From Staphylotrichum longicolle (Eukaryota > Ascomycota > Sordariomycetes > Sordariales > Chaetomiaceae): DNA of 64,000 bases. Of this stretch, positions 22,441 through 32,601 are shown in pieces. The stretch lies in contig JAHCVI010000004.1 of NCBI GenBank assembly GCA_019096155.1, forward strand, positions 3,224,001 to 3,288,000, given 5' to 3'. Under the pieces are notes generated by a model. It worked only from the letters and a program-made list of their open reading frames with translations. It was not told where the DNA came from and searched no databases. The position numbers and the translations under genes are program-made. How positions within the stretch are numbered: the first letter of the stretch is position 1; every line of letters begins with the position of its first letter.

Positions 22441-24268
22441 TTTGCTGTGATGGTGGAAGTTTCGGGTCTGGATCGACTTTGGCCGGAGAAGATAGGTAGA
22501 TGAGAACAGAAGAGGGAGAGAAGCGACAAAACTCCACCTCAATAAGTACCAGACACTCTGCAAGAACCCCTGACGTCAGGTTGCATGAAAGTTGAAACTC
22601 GAGACTGCGTCGAACGCTGAACCTTGGGTGCTGTAGACTGACTGTTTCTGTGTTTTTCGCTCCTCCTTTCTGTGCCATGCTCTCTCTGTTTCGCTCCCTG
22701 ACGAAATTCGAGCCTGACTGTGTCAGATCCTTCCATTCTCAAATTCAAGGAAGGCGAGATGGGCCAAGCGAGTTTAAAGAAAGCGCAAACCTAAAAAGTC
22801 CTGAGGTTTTGATGTGTCATCAGTTCAAGAGTAAAAACGCTTCAGACGAAGGGGATGAGGAAACTGGTTCGAGACAGAAAAGTGCCAAAGCGGACGCAGT
22901 TTCAAACTTCTAATGCTGCTATCACCTTAGCGCGCTCGTATTATCTGGTGAGCTACCTAGAACGGCTTGGGAGATGCCGTATGAGACGTAAGGTATATGA
23001 ACCTAAAGACTCTGTCCTTCCATTTCGTAGCGTCCAAGGCGAGTCTAACCCACCACAACCCCCTCGAGTCCCCCCTGATGTGTTTTGGTATTCACCAGAT
23101 GTAGTGGGCTCAGCCCTATCGGGTATAAGAAAACCTCAAACCCTCTGAGAAAGTCGCCATCGGCAAGATGCCAATCGCAGCGCGAATCTCGACTTCCTCC
23201 GCGAATGGAGGAGGGGTCGGCAGAGGAAGTGAGAGTTTTAGCGTCGACAAAGCTTAGTAGAAACCGGAGTTTCTGCTCCTTTCCAGCAGCTATCCTGCAG
23301 ACTTTGGCTCTCGCCAGCCACTTGCACAACGTCTTGATAAGGTACTGCGTACTAACAGGCTTTGGAATGTGGTTGTCCATGCCATGTTGGAGGCAACGCT
23401 CCGTATTATTTTAAGCGCGTATGCAATCATGGCAAGGATTGGCACACAATGTGCTCTCCAGGGGTGTAGGGGGAGAAGGGGCGGGCAGACGCTTGGAATC
23501 CCCGGTAATAGATAGTCTGTTTTTGTTCCATGAGATACTTCATTCGGGTTGACTTGCTAGAGCCAGGTTCCCTTTCACCCACAAGAAGCCATGATGGATA
23601 TCAACGCTCTGTAGTTCCAGCCACTGTCGGTATTTCTTCTCTCGAGGATCAATGTGCACGTCTTGTTGTGGGCAACCTTCAGTGATGGCAACCGAGTTTA
23701 AGATATCCACGACCGCATGTTTGACGTACCACACCTAGTCTTGCAGGTATGCTACCACGGCCGTGGGGAGGTCGTGGGATAAGCTGGGCTGCGCTTGCAA
23801 GCATTCAAGGCCATCCATCCGACGTACCAGTCGGGCTAGCTTACTGCCTGTACCTGCACGCCTCAGTATCCCTGGCCTTAGCCAGCTGCGTCATAAACTC
23901 TCGATAATTCGCTTACAGGGCATTTTAACTGGCTCCGCGAATTTCAGCCAGCCACTGGCCAAACTCTCGAAGCATCGTGAGCCGCTCGGACAATGATGTC
24001 CGGACCAATTGTGATTCTACCGAGGATCCAGACCTTTCAAAGATACATCAGGATACATCTCCAAGGTCTCACATTGCGCCGAAGCTCAGGGCCTTGCTAG
24101 TTGATCACAGGCAGTACAAATAGTAGGGCATACAAGTATATAAACCGACGTCCAGCACTTCTTTCCTCCACCCCGGCGTTGGTCATCCTCATCCCATCGG
24201 TTCTTGTAACTCAGTTTCCAACAACTTCGCTCTGCCAAGATCCATTCCACCTTGTGTAAAGCGGAAAA
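22441..24268. other. Accessory-island segment, mostly without genes
   Basis: No intact gene was recognised. Except for the decayed receiver-domain piece listed at 23315-23445, the stretch has many stops in all frames and short, unmotivated open frames. Confidence 0.5.
23315..23445 (-). pseudogene. Remnant of a hybrid-histidine-kinase receiver domain
   Basis: Reading the minus strand from 23445, one frame gives VPILAMIAYALK and the next frame gives ERCLQHGMDNHIPKPVS followed by LIKTLCKWL. Receiver domains typically end with a P-I-I-A-M/L-T-A-x-A/M block, then a C-L-x-x-G-M-D-D/G block, a K-P-I/V step and a final helix ending in W-L. So both conserved blocks are present with the right spacing, but a frame change of one base separates them near 23404. 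I found no phospho-acceptor Asp region, kinase domain or open frame around it. It is most likely the 3' fragment of a dead gene. Confidence 0.6.
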
Positions 24269-24876
24269 ATGCCGAATCCTCCTATGATAATCCTCGATGG
24301 ATGCATCGTGATCGTTGATTGCTTTACTGGCACAGAAGTCGATACAGATGGCGGTGACGACTGGCCCAACGACAGCACCGTCGATGTTACTCACACGTCG
24401 TTTGATTCACTAGTGCTCGTCGACGGGGATCCACAGGGGCCTTACCAAGTCCCTGACGGCGCAACTATCTCCAATGAACATTGGAAATCACGGGTAAGCT
24501 CCCTTTTCCTATCCCGGGAAGATTCCGTCTCTGATCTCATGTCTCTCCACAGGTCCGTATGAGGGAGATGATGCTTGGTATCTTTTGATGAGTGAAAAGG
24601 ACGGTACCGGAACAGAGGGACCTCGAGTTGTCAAGACGCACACCCTTCATCGGATTGTTTGGAAAGATCAAGACTTGGCTTGGCTGGAGTGCGCAGAGCG
24701 ACATCTGAACAGACTTGTCGAGAAATTCAAGTCAAGCCCAAAGGTAAGAATGAAAGGGTAGCGTGGTAGACTTCCAACCCTCAGACTGACATCTCTCTTA
24801 GAAGGTGAAGATTCTGGAAGGGCTGTTGAAGGACGTCGACGAAGCAAAGAAATCCAAGGGAAGCGCGGTCGAATAA
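24269..24876 (+). CDS. Small three-exon orphan protein
   Basis: About 159 residues, no family recognised. Exon 1 24269-24493 starts MPNPPMIILDGCIVIVDC. Intron 1 has donor GTAAGC at 24494. Exon 2 reads EGDDAWYLLMSEKDG and LAWLECAERHLNRLVEKF. Intron 2 (24744-24801) has donor GTAAGA and acceptor CTTAG, and joins in phase 0 to a lysine-rich last exon (KVKILEGLLKDVDEAKK). The best 3' site of intron 1, CCACAG at 24552, leaves the frame off by one. A weaker GAG at 24563 keeps it, which is what I used. The two clean splice pairs and an amphipathic C-terminal half make a real gene likely, but exon 1 may be wrong or the locus may carry an indel. Confidence 0.5.
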
Positions 24877-25017
24877 TGGTTTGATAGGAGGTCTCGTTAC
24901 CATACTAAGCCATGATGTTAGATTTTACTTGGCAATCCATAGAATCCCAGCCAGATTCAATGAAGGATCAAATCAACCAACAGGGTTGTTCTTGGTTACC
25001 ATACCTCTTCGATATGG

Positions 25018-25438
25018 GCTCAGAGCCCCCCCCCGGGTTATCAGCCTTCCGTTTTGCTGGCTGTACACATTCGCCAACTATGGCCACGCCATTGCGGCCT
25101 TCCTGGGGGTCTCGGCCTGGATGAGCTGGTTCAGCACACCCGACCTGGCGGTCAACTGGGCATTTGAGGCAATAACGTTTCTTGCCATTTGCGGATTGAC
25201 TGGTCTTCAACTGTTCGCAGACTTCACAGGTCACGGTTCCCCAGGGCCAGGTTGGCAGTTTTATGTCCGGTATGTGGGAGCGCTTTCGGCGATGGGTTGG
25301 CTCGAATCTTGTCTTGTGAGTCTCTTCAAGGAGTATAAAAGACCTTTAAAATTTATACCATGGCTGAATCCTGATAGTCTTGTAGGTGCGCGCCCTTTTC
25401 GGTTGGGCCGGCATGAGCTTCCCGATCAAGCCACTTGA
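25018..25438 (+). pseudogene. Multi-pass membrane protein fragment
   Basis: An open frame with no ATG encodes four to five hydrophobic segments: ISLPFCWLYTFANYGHAIAAF, VNWAFEAITFLAICGLTGLQLF and YVGALSAMGWLESCLVSLF, with MSWFSTPD between the first two. It ends at TGA 25436-25438. There is no credible start codon, and the upstream 110 bases of the frame look non-coding. It may be an internal or last exon of a gene whose first exon I cannot see, or a relic. It shares WFSTPD and a CLVSL block with minus-strand sequence at 21.9-22.1 kb. Confidence 0.4.
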
Positions 25439-26125
25439 CGGCCGAGACGGATCGGTAACTTATAAGTACCGTAGAACTCTCCCGGTTGTGGTAGCCGCAG
25501 GGACATGATGTACCCCCAGACTATCACAGGGGAAAATGTTGGTCGTACACCATCGTTCCGCTAGGTTGCGCTGCGGTAGGGTTAGGGTTCGTAGACTCCA
25601 GTCCCGGGCCTACGGTGGAACAGGGCTGGCGCGGGGCGGCAACCCTTGGTTGCCTTGGAGGCCCTGTCGTTTTTGTCAGCTGGAGTAAACAGAGGGGCTG
25701 CCGCAAACACGACTCTTGGCTGTTCAAGACAGTACCTTGCCCCCATTTCACAAGACTTGATACCGGCGAACAATTTTTCAGCAAGCATAACCTGGAGTGC
25801 CGTTGATGAAGTGTGTCGCCGTGCCCATCTCTCACAAATGTGCGGGACCAGATGTTGACAACAGCGACGACACAGAAGACCAGGGTCCGGCTTTGCAATC
25901 CAACCCCAAAACAGCCTCGCATCGAGAGACAAACCCGAGGTTCCGAGACATACCACTTTGAAAGAGGAAGAAAACAAGAGAAAACCGCGGAAGTCGCGAG
26001 CAGAGCTACGCCAGAGCTTCTACGACCTCGTTCAGTCGACCACCATCAGTTACTCTTCGCCGTCTCCAAATCCCCCGAACACCCCAAACTCGCGGCGCGG
26101 AGGAGCCGGGTCGGAATCAGCCAGC
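25439..26125. other. Right edge of the accessory island / 5' flank of the SNF2 gene
   Basis: Contains the telomere-like repeat at 25577-25589. From 25859 the frame of the SNF2 gene is open without an ATG until 26126, and the residues just upstream of that ATG (SRAELRQSFYDLV) look coding. An upstream first exon of the SNF2 gene may therefore lie here. Confidence 0.5.
25577..25589 (+). repeat. Short telomere-like repeat (TTAGGG)2
   Basis: The sequence TAGGGTTAGGGTT matches two units of the TTAGGG telomere repeat common in filamentous fungi. It stands alone at the edge of the accessory island. It may be chance, a Tbf1-type promoter site, or a scar of repair by telomere-repeat addition. Confidence 0.6.
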
Positions 26126-29100
26126 ATGGCGCGACTACGCAAGGAATCCTTCAGCGACGATGATCTCGAATTCCTCAGCTCCCAGGCTGCCAACATGTCG
26201 CTCGGGCCAGGCGCCCAGACACCGCTGAGGCAGACCAGCAGGCCAAGCAACGAGGTTGTTGACCTGACAAACAGCCCGATTCCCGTCATCAGAACCCCCG
26301 CGGCGGCGACGCCAAAACCTAGCTTTGGCCACCCGACAAAGCTGGCGCCGCGATTTGGACAACGACAAGACGACCCCAACCACATGTTCATTCAGCGCAA
26401 GACCCGGCCCGAGTTTCACAGCGACATGTATAGGAGTTCAGGTCCCTTGAAGCCCAAGAACGAGCCGAGAAAAGCCCCCGCATTACAAATGTTCAGCTCC
26501 ATGGGCGAGGATGCCCAGCCAGCGTATCAATACCCACAGCCTGCGGGGTCATATGGAGACAAGACCTTCTACACGGATCCCGCCAAGGCTTCATCGGATC
26601 TTAAAGCCCTCCTTGAAGGCAGTATGGAGGACGAAGAGGAGGAAGGCGAGGCGGCCAAGTCCGAAAGCGACAAGCCCAAGGAAGAGACTATTGAGGATGG
26701 GACATTGGAAGGCATCAAAGTCAAACTCCTCCCCCACCAAGTAGAGGGAGTGAAGTGGATGCGCGGGAGAGAAGTCGGGCCACACAAGAAAGGAAAAGTG
26801 ACCAAAGGCGGTATCCTGGCGGACGACATGGGTCTCGGCAAGACGCTACAGAGCATCTCCCTCATCGTCAGCAACCCAATGCCCCAGCCGGAAGACGACG
26901 GTTGGAAGACACACTTTGACCAAGTCAAAAGGGCGACGCTCGTTGTGGCGCCGCTGGCGCTTATCAGACAATGGGAGGCCGAGATCAAGGAGAGAGTGTC
27001 TGAGGAACATAAGCTTCGGGTCTACGTCCACCACGGGCCCCAGCGGTCAAAGGACCCGAAAGTTATAGCCAAGCACGATGTGGTCATTACAACCTATCAG
27101 ATCTTGGTATCAGAACACGGCAACAGTAACCCAGATCCCACCAAGGGCCCTCAGGCGGGCTGTTTTGGTATCCACTGGTTCCGCGTCATCCTCGACGAGG
27201 CACACAGCATCAAGAACCGTAACGCCAAGGCCACCAAGGCGTGCTGTGCTCTTCGCTCCGAGTACCGCTGGTGCCTCACCGGCACACCCATGCAGAACAA
27301 CCTCGACGAGCTGCAGTCGCTCGTGCATTTCCTCCGGATCCCCCCATACGACGAGCTCGCCGAGTGGCGAGCCAACATTGACGGACCCATGAAGAGCGGC
27401 AAAGGCCACATCGCCATCAAACGCCTACATTCCCTCCTTCGCTGCTTTATGAAGCGGCGGACGAAGGACATCCTCAAAGAGGAAGGCGCTCTCGTTGCTG
27501 GCGGCAAGAAGGCCCTCGATGCCGCCAAGGCCAAGGCGAAAGAGAACGGCCAGGAGGAGGCCGAGATCCCCAAGCCTGCCTTCAAGGTCACCCAGCGCAA
27601 GGTGGTGACGGTTGAGACGCAATTCTCCGAGGCCGAGCGCGAGTTCTACGACAAGCTCGAGGAGCGCGCCGACAGGAGCCTCGAGAAGATGATGAAGGGC
27701 AAGGTCAATTACGCCAACGCGCTCGTGTTGCTGCTGCGCCTGCGCCAGGCCTGCAACCACCCGCGGCTTTCCGAGACGAAGCTGGACAAGGACCGGGACG
27801 CGCTAGCCGCCGATACGGCGCCGCAGCCCAAGGCGAGCGCCGTGGACGATTTGGATGCGCTGGCTGATGCGTTTGGGGGGATGGGCATCCAGACGAAGCA
27901 GTGCGAGATGTGTCTGAATGACTTGGGCAAGAAGGAGGTAGCCGACGGGCTTGTACGCTGCACTGAGTGCGTCGAGAGTTTGCAAAAGGTGAACAACGAG
28001 AGCCCCAGGCGGAAGAAACCCAAGAAGCAGGGCAAGAGGGTCAGTGTCGTGGAAGAGGAGATCAAGATCGAGAAGATGGGTAAGCGGAAACCGAGGGGCC
28101 GCAACATTATCGTCGACAGCGATGATGAGGAAGAAATGGAAGGGAGCTGGCTGGTGGGCGAGGACGAGCGCGGTTCTCTGCATCTCGGCAAGGCCGGGGG
28201 CGAGGAGGACGAGAATGCGGAAGGCGGTGGGGAAGACATCGCGTCTGACGATTCTGACCGGTCGTCCGAGGATGAGGACGGGAGCCAACTCGACAGCTTC
28301 ATCGTCAAGGATGAGAATGGCCCAGAAGGAGAGCGGTCGGAGTCAGACTCGGATTCAGACGACGACACATTCGTGTCAGTCTCCAAGCTCCGCACGCAAG
28401 TCGTGTCGCAATCAGGGGCCGACAGCGAAGCAGACTCGTCCTCCGACGAAGACGCATCCATCCCCGAGTCCGAACTCATCTCCGGCAACGACTCTGATTC
28501 AGACGACGACCTGCCCATCCGGCGCCACGGCAACCGTGGCTCCAGCTCCAAATCAAAGCCTCGCACCAGCACCGGCACCAGCAGCAACAGCATCATGACC
28601 TCGGCCAAGATTCGCGAACTCCTCTCGCTCCTCCGCAAAGAAGCCCCGGACCACAAATTCATCGTCTTCTCCCAATTCACCTCGATGCTCGACCTGATCG
28701 AGCCCTTCCTCCTCACCCAACCGGGCCTCAAAGCGGTCCGCTACGACGGCAAGATGCCCAACGACGCCCGCGAGGCCGCGCTCCGCGCCCTCCGCACCGA
28801 CCCGCACACCCGCATCCTCCTGTGCTCCCTGAAATGCGGCTCCCTCGGCCTCAACCTGACGGCCGCCACGCGCGTCATCATCGTCGAGCCCTTCTGGAAC
28901 CCCTTCGTCGAGGAGCAGGCCATCGACCGCGTGCACCGCCTCACGCAGACGGTCGACGTGGTCGTGTACAAGCTGACGGTGGCCGACACGGTCGAGGCGC
29001 GGATCGTGGAGCTGCAGGAGAAGAAGAGGAAGCTCGCCGAGGCGACGATCGAGGGCGGCGCGAGGAAGAAGGGCAAGGGCGGCCTGCAGCTGGGGCTGCA

Positions 29101-29281
29101 GGAGATCTTGGACCTGTTCAAGCACGACGCGAGGGCGTCGCTTGGCGGTGGGGGTGGTGGCGGTTTGGAGGATGATTTGGCGGGGAATTCGGTGGTGGTG
29201 GGGGATGTTGGGGGAATGATGAGGAAGGGGAGAGGTGCGGGGAGGAGGAAGGAGCATGAGATTTATGGGAGGCGGTGGTGA
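26126..29281 (+). CDS. SNF2-family ATPase/helicase (Rad5/Uls1-related)
   Basis: A chromatin-remodelling-type DNA translocase. From the ATG at 26126 (MARLRKESFSDDDLEF) it has 1,051 residues. Helicase motifs are clear: I ILADDMGLGKTLQS, II ILDEAHSIKN, III CLTGTPMQNN, IV FIVFSQFTSMLDL, V LKCGSLGLNLTAATRV and VI QAIDRVHRLTQT. Between the lobes a zinc-binding remnant (QCEMCLNDLG then VRCTEC) sits where Rad5/Uls1/HLTF proteins carry a RING finger, followed by a long acidic, Ser/Asp-rich insertion (about 28,100-28,540). No HIRAN domain was seen, so Rad5 itself is unlikely; a Uls1/Ris1-type or related fungal SNF2 protein fits better. The frame is open upstream to 25859 with coding-like residues, so a spliced upstream exon is likely and the true N-terminus may be longer. 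No intron is needed after 26126. Confidence 0.88.
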   Translation: MARLRKESFSDDDLEFLSSQAANMSLGPGAQTPLRQTSRPSNEVVDLTNSPIPVIRTPAAATPKPSFGHPTKLAPRFGQRQDDPNHMFIQRKTRPEFHSDMYRSSGPLKPKNEPRKAPALQMFSSMGEDAQPAYQYPQPAGSYGDKTFYTDPAKASSDLKALLEGSMEDEEEEGEAAKSESDKPKEETIEDGTLEGIKVKLLPHQVEGVKWMRGREVGPHKKGKVTKGGILADDMGLGKTLQSISLIVSNPMPQPEDDGWKTHFDQVKRATLVVAPLALIRQWEAEIKERVSEEHKLRVYVHHGPQRSKDPKVIAKHDVVITTYQILVSEHGNSNPDPTKGPQAGCFGIHWFRVILDEAHSIKNRNAKATKACCALRSEYRWCLTGTPMQNNLDELQSLVHFLRIPPYDELAEWRANIDGPMKSGKGHIAIKRLHSLLRCFMKRRTKDILKEEGALVAGGKKALDAAKAKAKENGQEEAEIPKPAFKVTQRKVVTVETQFSEAEREFYDKLEERADRSLEKMMKGKVNYANALVLLLRLRQACNHPRLSETKLDKDRDALAADTAPQPKASAVDDLDALADAFGGMGIQTKQCEMCLNDLGKKEVADGLVRCTECVESLQKVNNESPRRKKPKKQGKRVSVVEEEIKIEKMGKRKPRGRNIIVDSDDEEEMEGSWLVGEDERGSLHLGKAGGEEDENAEGGGEDIASDDSDRSSEDEDGSQLDSFIVKDENGPEGERSESDSDSDDDTFVSVSKLRTQVVSQSGADSEADSSSDEDASIPESELISGNDSDSDDDLPIRRHGNRGSSSKSKPRTSTGTSSNSIMTSAKIRELLSLLRKEAPDHKFIVFSQFTSMLDLIEPFLLTQPGLKAVRYDGKMPNDAREAALRALRTDPHTRILLCSLKCGSLGLNLTAATRVIIVEPFWNPFVEEQAIDRVHRLTQTVDVVVYKLTVADTVEARIVELQEKKRKLAEATIEGGARKKGKGGLQLGLQEILDLFKHDARASLGGGGGGGLEDDLAGNSVVVGDVGGMMRKGRGAGRRKEHEIYGRRW

Positions 29282-29928
29282 GGTGGTTGGGGTTGGGCAT
29301 AGACTGGGGTAACGGAAAGGAACAAAATGGGCGGGCTCTTTTGGGATTTTGCGAGAGGTCAAGGCAGGGTGGGCATGGGGGATGGTGTTGGTTTGGGATG
29401 GGTTTGTTTTGGTCATGCGCTGCTTGTTGATGGGTTGAGGAGAACCGGGGACTGGACAACGAACCGCCCATTTTGTCGTATGTGTATCTGGGACGGCGGC
29501 AATGTTGTGTTTTGTGTTTATAAGCGGCACCAACCACAATATCGTCTTTCAAAGAAGATACCCTGCTCTCCGGTTGTGCGCTGATCAGTATATCTTGTTT
29601 TGTTCATCCTTTATCCAGTCCCCTTCCGTTGGTCGGAAGCGTTGTCCTCCAACACCTCGAAAGAATTACTTTATCCCGACCTTGTTCCAGACTAAGTATT
29701 AGCCCTGACTTAAACCATATCCGTACCCTTTGCAAGGAAAACCCCCAACGCCAAACAATGTGGTATCATCAACAACGCCAATGCCCCCCGCCAACGCAAA
29801 CCAAACCCAAACAGAACCCCCCCCAAAACAACGCCCTTGACTCTACGTAGCCGAGCCCTGACACATTTTCCCATCCCATCCCATCCCATCCACCCCCCCA
29901 AGTCAATCCCATTCTTCAGTCCCTTCCC
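29282..29928. other. Convergent intergenic region with a CCCAT microsatellite
   Basis: 3' flanks of the SNF2 gene and of the membrane protein gene on the other strand. It includes four to five copies of CCCAT at about 29871-29891. No gene was recognised. Confidence 0.6.
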
Positions 29929-31432
29929 TCAATACCGCCCGGAATCCTTCATGTCCTGCGCCCTCGTCTGGCCCTTGACGTACCCGCTCAGCCGCATCTC
30001 GTTGTCCTCCCCCTCCGCGTGGCCCGACATGCGCCGGTGGCCTGGGTGGTAAGGGGGGAGCATGGGCTCTGAGGGACGCATCCCGTCCGACACGAGCGCC
30101 GCGTCGGCCGCTGCCGCTGCCGCTGAGTGCGCGTCCTCCTCGGAGAGCATGGGCATGGGTATGGACATGGACATCCTCCCGTGGGGGAAGGGGGGCGGGG
30201 ATGAAGGGTGGTGAGGGTGGGGTTGATTATGGGGTGGGTGGTGGCGATGGTGTTGGTGTTGTTGTTGGTATTGGTGGTGGTGGTGGGGAGGACGGTGGTG
30301 CTGCATCCCGTCTGCTACGAGGGCGGCTTCGGCGTCGGAGTCTTCCTCGTCGAGGGGGACGGGGACGAAGCCTGCGGTGGCGGCCGCGACGCTCGGGTTG
30401 TTGACAGGGGTGGAGGGGGGAGGGGAGAGTGGGGGGAGTGGTCGTCGCGTGATGGGGGCGGCGTGAGGGTGGCCAATCGGGCGGCGGGGGATCGGGTCGT
30501 GTCCGTACGATCCGGCGTGCGAGGCGGCGGCCGATGTGGCGGCCGTGAAGGTGCTGCGGAGGGACGTGTTGCGCGTGAGGATGCCCTCGCTGCTGGGGGG
30601 CAGCGGGAGGTTCAGGCTCGGGGAGGAGTCGAGAGGGGACGGGGTGTCGACGACCTTCATGTTGATGTCGTCGGCTCGTTGGAGAGACTCGAGCACCTCG
30701 TTGACCTTTGTGTTCTTGGTGTACTTCTTTTCCAAGATGCGAAGGACGGTCACGGTGATGGTGAACATGTAGGCGAAGCTAGTTTGGGGTCAGTGGGCGG
30801 CGGCGGCAAGTATGGCGGGAGGGCAGCATACATCAACGCGTTGGCAATGGCAAAGTACGAGCGGTCAAAGCCGCAGAAGGTGTCGAGTTGGCCTCGCTGG
30901 CCGAGGCTCTCATCGCTGAAGCCAATGGTGGTGTAGCCGGGGATGGAATACTTCTCATTCGGGTCGGCTGGAGACTCGAGTAAGCGGCCGAACAACATAT
31001 GCCACGAGATTAGAGTCTAGACGCGACTGACTGATCCGAGTCATTCCAGCACAGTGCACAGGTAGGCCGGCGTGAGAAAGGGTCGTGATGATGCCGAGTA
31101 GTATGGCGCACATGACGACATCACAGACGATGAAGAAGGTCAGCCAGCCCGTCTTGTTGGACCGGCGGCCACCGAAGATGGCCAGTATCGAGTAGCCGAG
31201 GAGAATACAGGCCTAGCAGGGCGTCAACGGATCTACATGTCCCAATGGAAGCAGCCGGAGCCGGGAGGATCAAGCATACAAACAACTCAAGCACCACCAT
31301 CTCCTTTGATAGTCCGAGTCGTCCGCTGTAGACTCGGACGGTCAGGTAGCCGTGCATGGAAGTGGCCGCCAGCGAGGCCAGCAGCTGGAACGACCTGGCG
31401 AGGGCCAGCCATGTCGACAGCTCCCACCCCAT
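29929..31432 (-). CDS. Four-helix membrane protein, MARVEL-like, with His/Pro-rich tail
   Basis: Predicted 439 residues in four exons: 31432-31280, 31212-31032, 30967-30832 and 30778-29929. Donors are GTATGC, GTCAGT and GTATGC; acceptors are GCTAG, CCCAG-type (TCCAG) and ACTAG. All joins keep frame. The first 170 residues hold four hydrophobic segments, for example SFQLLASLAATSMHGYLTV, CILLGYSILAIFG, LTFFIVCDVVMCAILLGI and a last one ending TITVTVLRILEKKY. This is the build of fungal MARVEL-type proteins. The remaining 260 residues are cytosolic-looking and low in complexity: Ser/Pro-rich, then a strongly His/Gln/Pro-rich stretch, then two near-copies of an AALVADGM/AALVSDGM motif. The membrane part is convincing; the MARVEL label is inferred from topology only. 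Confidence 0.78.
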
Positions 31433-32601
31433 TGCTGAATGGAGTCCGATCAAAGAGGGGGGGGGAAGGGGAAGTGGTGCTGAATTCCACTTGGAAGAGA
31501 AGATATTATTATTAGTAGGGTTCAGCAGTGGGCATTGGCACAGTCGACCGATAGTTGATCAATCCGTGGCCCCTGAGGAAACGGAAAGGGGGAAGAAGGA
31601 GGATCACGGAGGAATTGAACCACAACTGAGTGGGCAATCTTGGACATTTCCTTGGTCAGGCTGTCCCAGAACCATACTGTAATAATCACGGCATCTCGTT
31701 TTGCAGCGCGAGCTAGCCCTCCAGCCAGCTGGGCAGCTGGGCCATGCGGGAGGCTGGGGCTGTGTACAGTACCTGTGCCTCCCGACCGGCGCGATCGATC
31801 GGTTCCATGCCGCTTTGAGTGGGCTGCCAACCCGGGGATAAGCGGGGCTGCAGTGGTTCGGCATCGCGACCTCAATTTGCGGTGCCGGAGGGCCGCAGTT
31901 CAGCGTTCAGTCCAGCGGTCACCAGTGGATCCAACACGGAACCAGGGATGCTGTTGGGCGCTTTCAAATGCAAGCCTGTGCAGGTGTTGTCGAAATAAAG
32001 ATGCACACAGGGCGGAGAAGGAGGCAGCATGTTTCAAGTCCCTCCCCTCAAAAGCGCTGTCCTTCCAGTTGCGCCCAAGACTCCAAAAGTGGAGGCTGTC
32101 ACCGAGGGAGAAGATAAGCTTGTTGACTGGCGAGACTGGCTTGACTGGCCCGCAATTGCTTGTTTCTGCCTTGCCCTCCTGCAAGAGCACACGAGGTGAC
32201 GCGTCATCGGCACCTCCCGGGCAAATGAGCGTGATCTCTGGCAGGCACAGCCCCCGGGAGCCTGGCCAAGACCAGCCAACGACACAAGTCGCGGCGTGAT
32301 TGGCTGCTGAGCGACTGTGAAGGTGACCCTTTTGGCAGGAGCGGCTGAGGGTTTTGGTGAACTGCATTGTCAGCGGCGAGCACCTTTAACGCTGGCCAGT
32401 GCCAATTATTCCAGAATCTGTCTCTGAATCCAGCAGTCGCCTTGTTTCTTGGTTCGTTCCTTATTTTTGAGTCGACAACTGGATCCAACTGCCGACCCCA
32501 CTGGACTGGTTCTTAGTGTTGCTGTGGAATCCTTATCCTTATTCAGACCTCGTCTGGGTGTTTGCTTGGTGTTTGCCTGACAAACACCGCGGGCGTCCAA
32601 G
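31433..32601. other. Divergent intergenic region, 1.2 kb
   Basis: Shared 5' flank of the two four-helix membrane protein genes. No coding signal was seen. A purine-rich run (GGGGGGGG and AAGAAGGAG) lies near 31457-31600. Confidence 0.6.
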
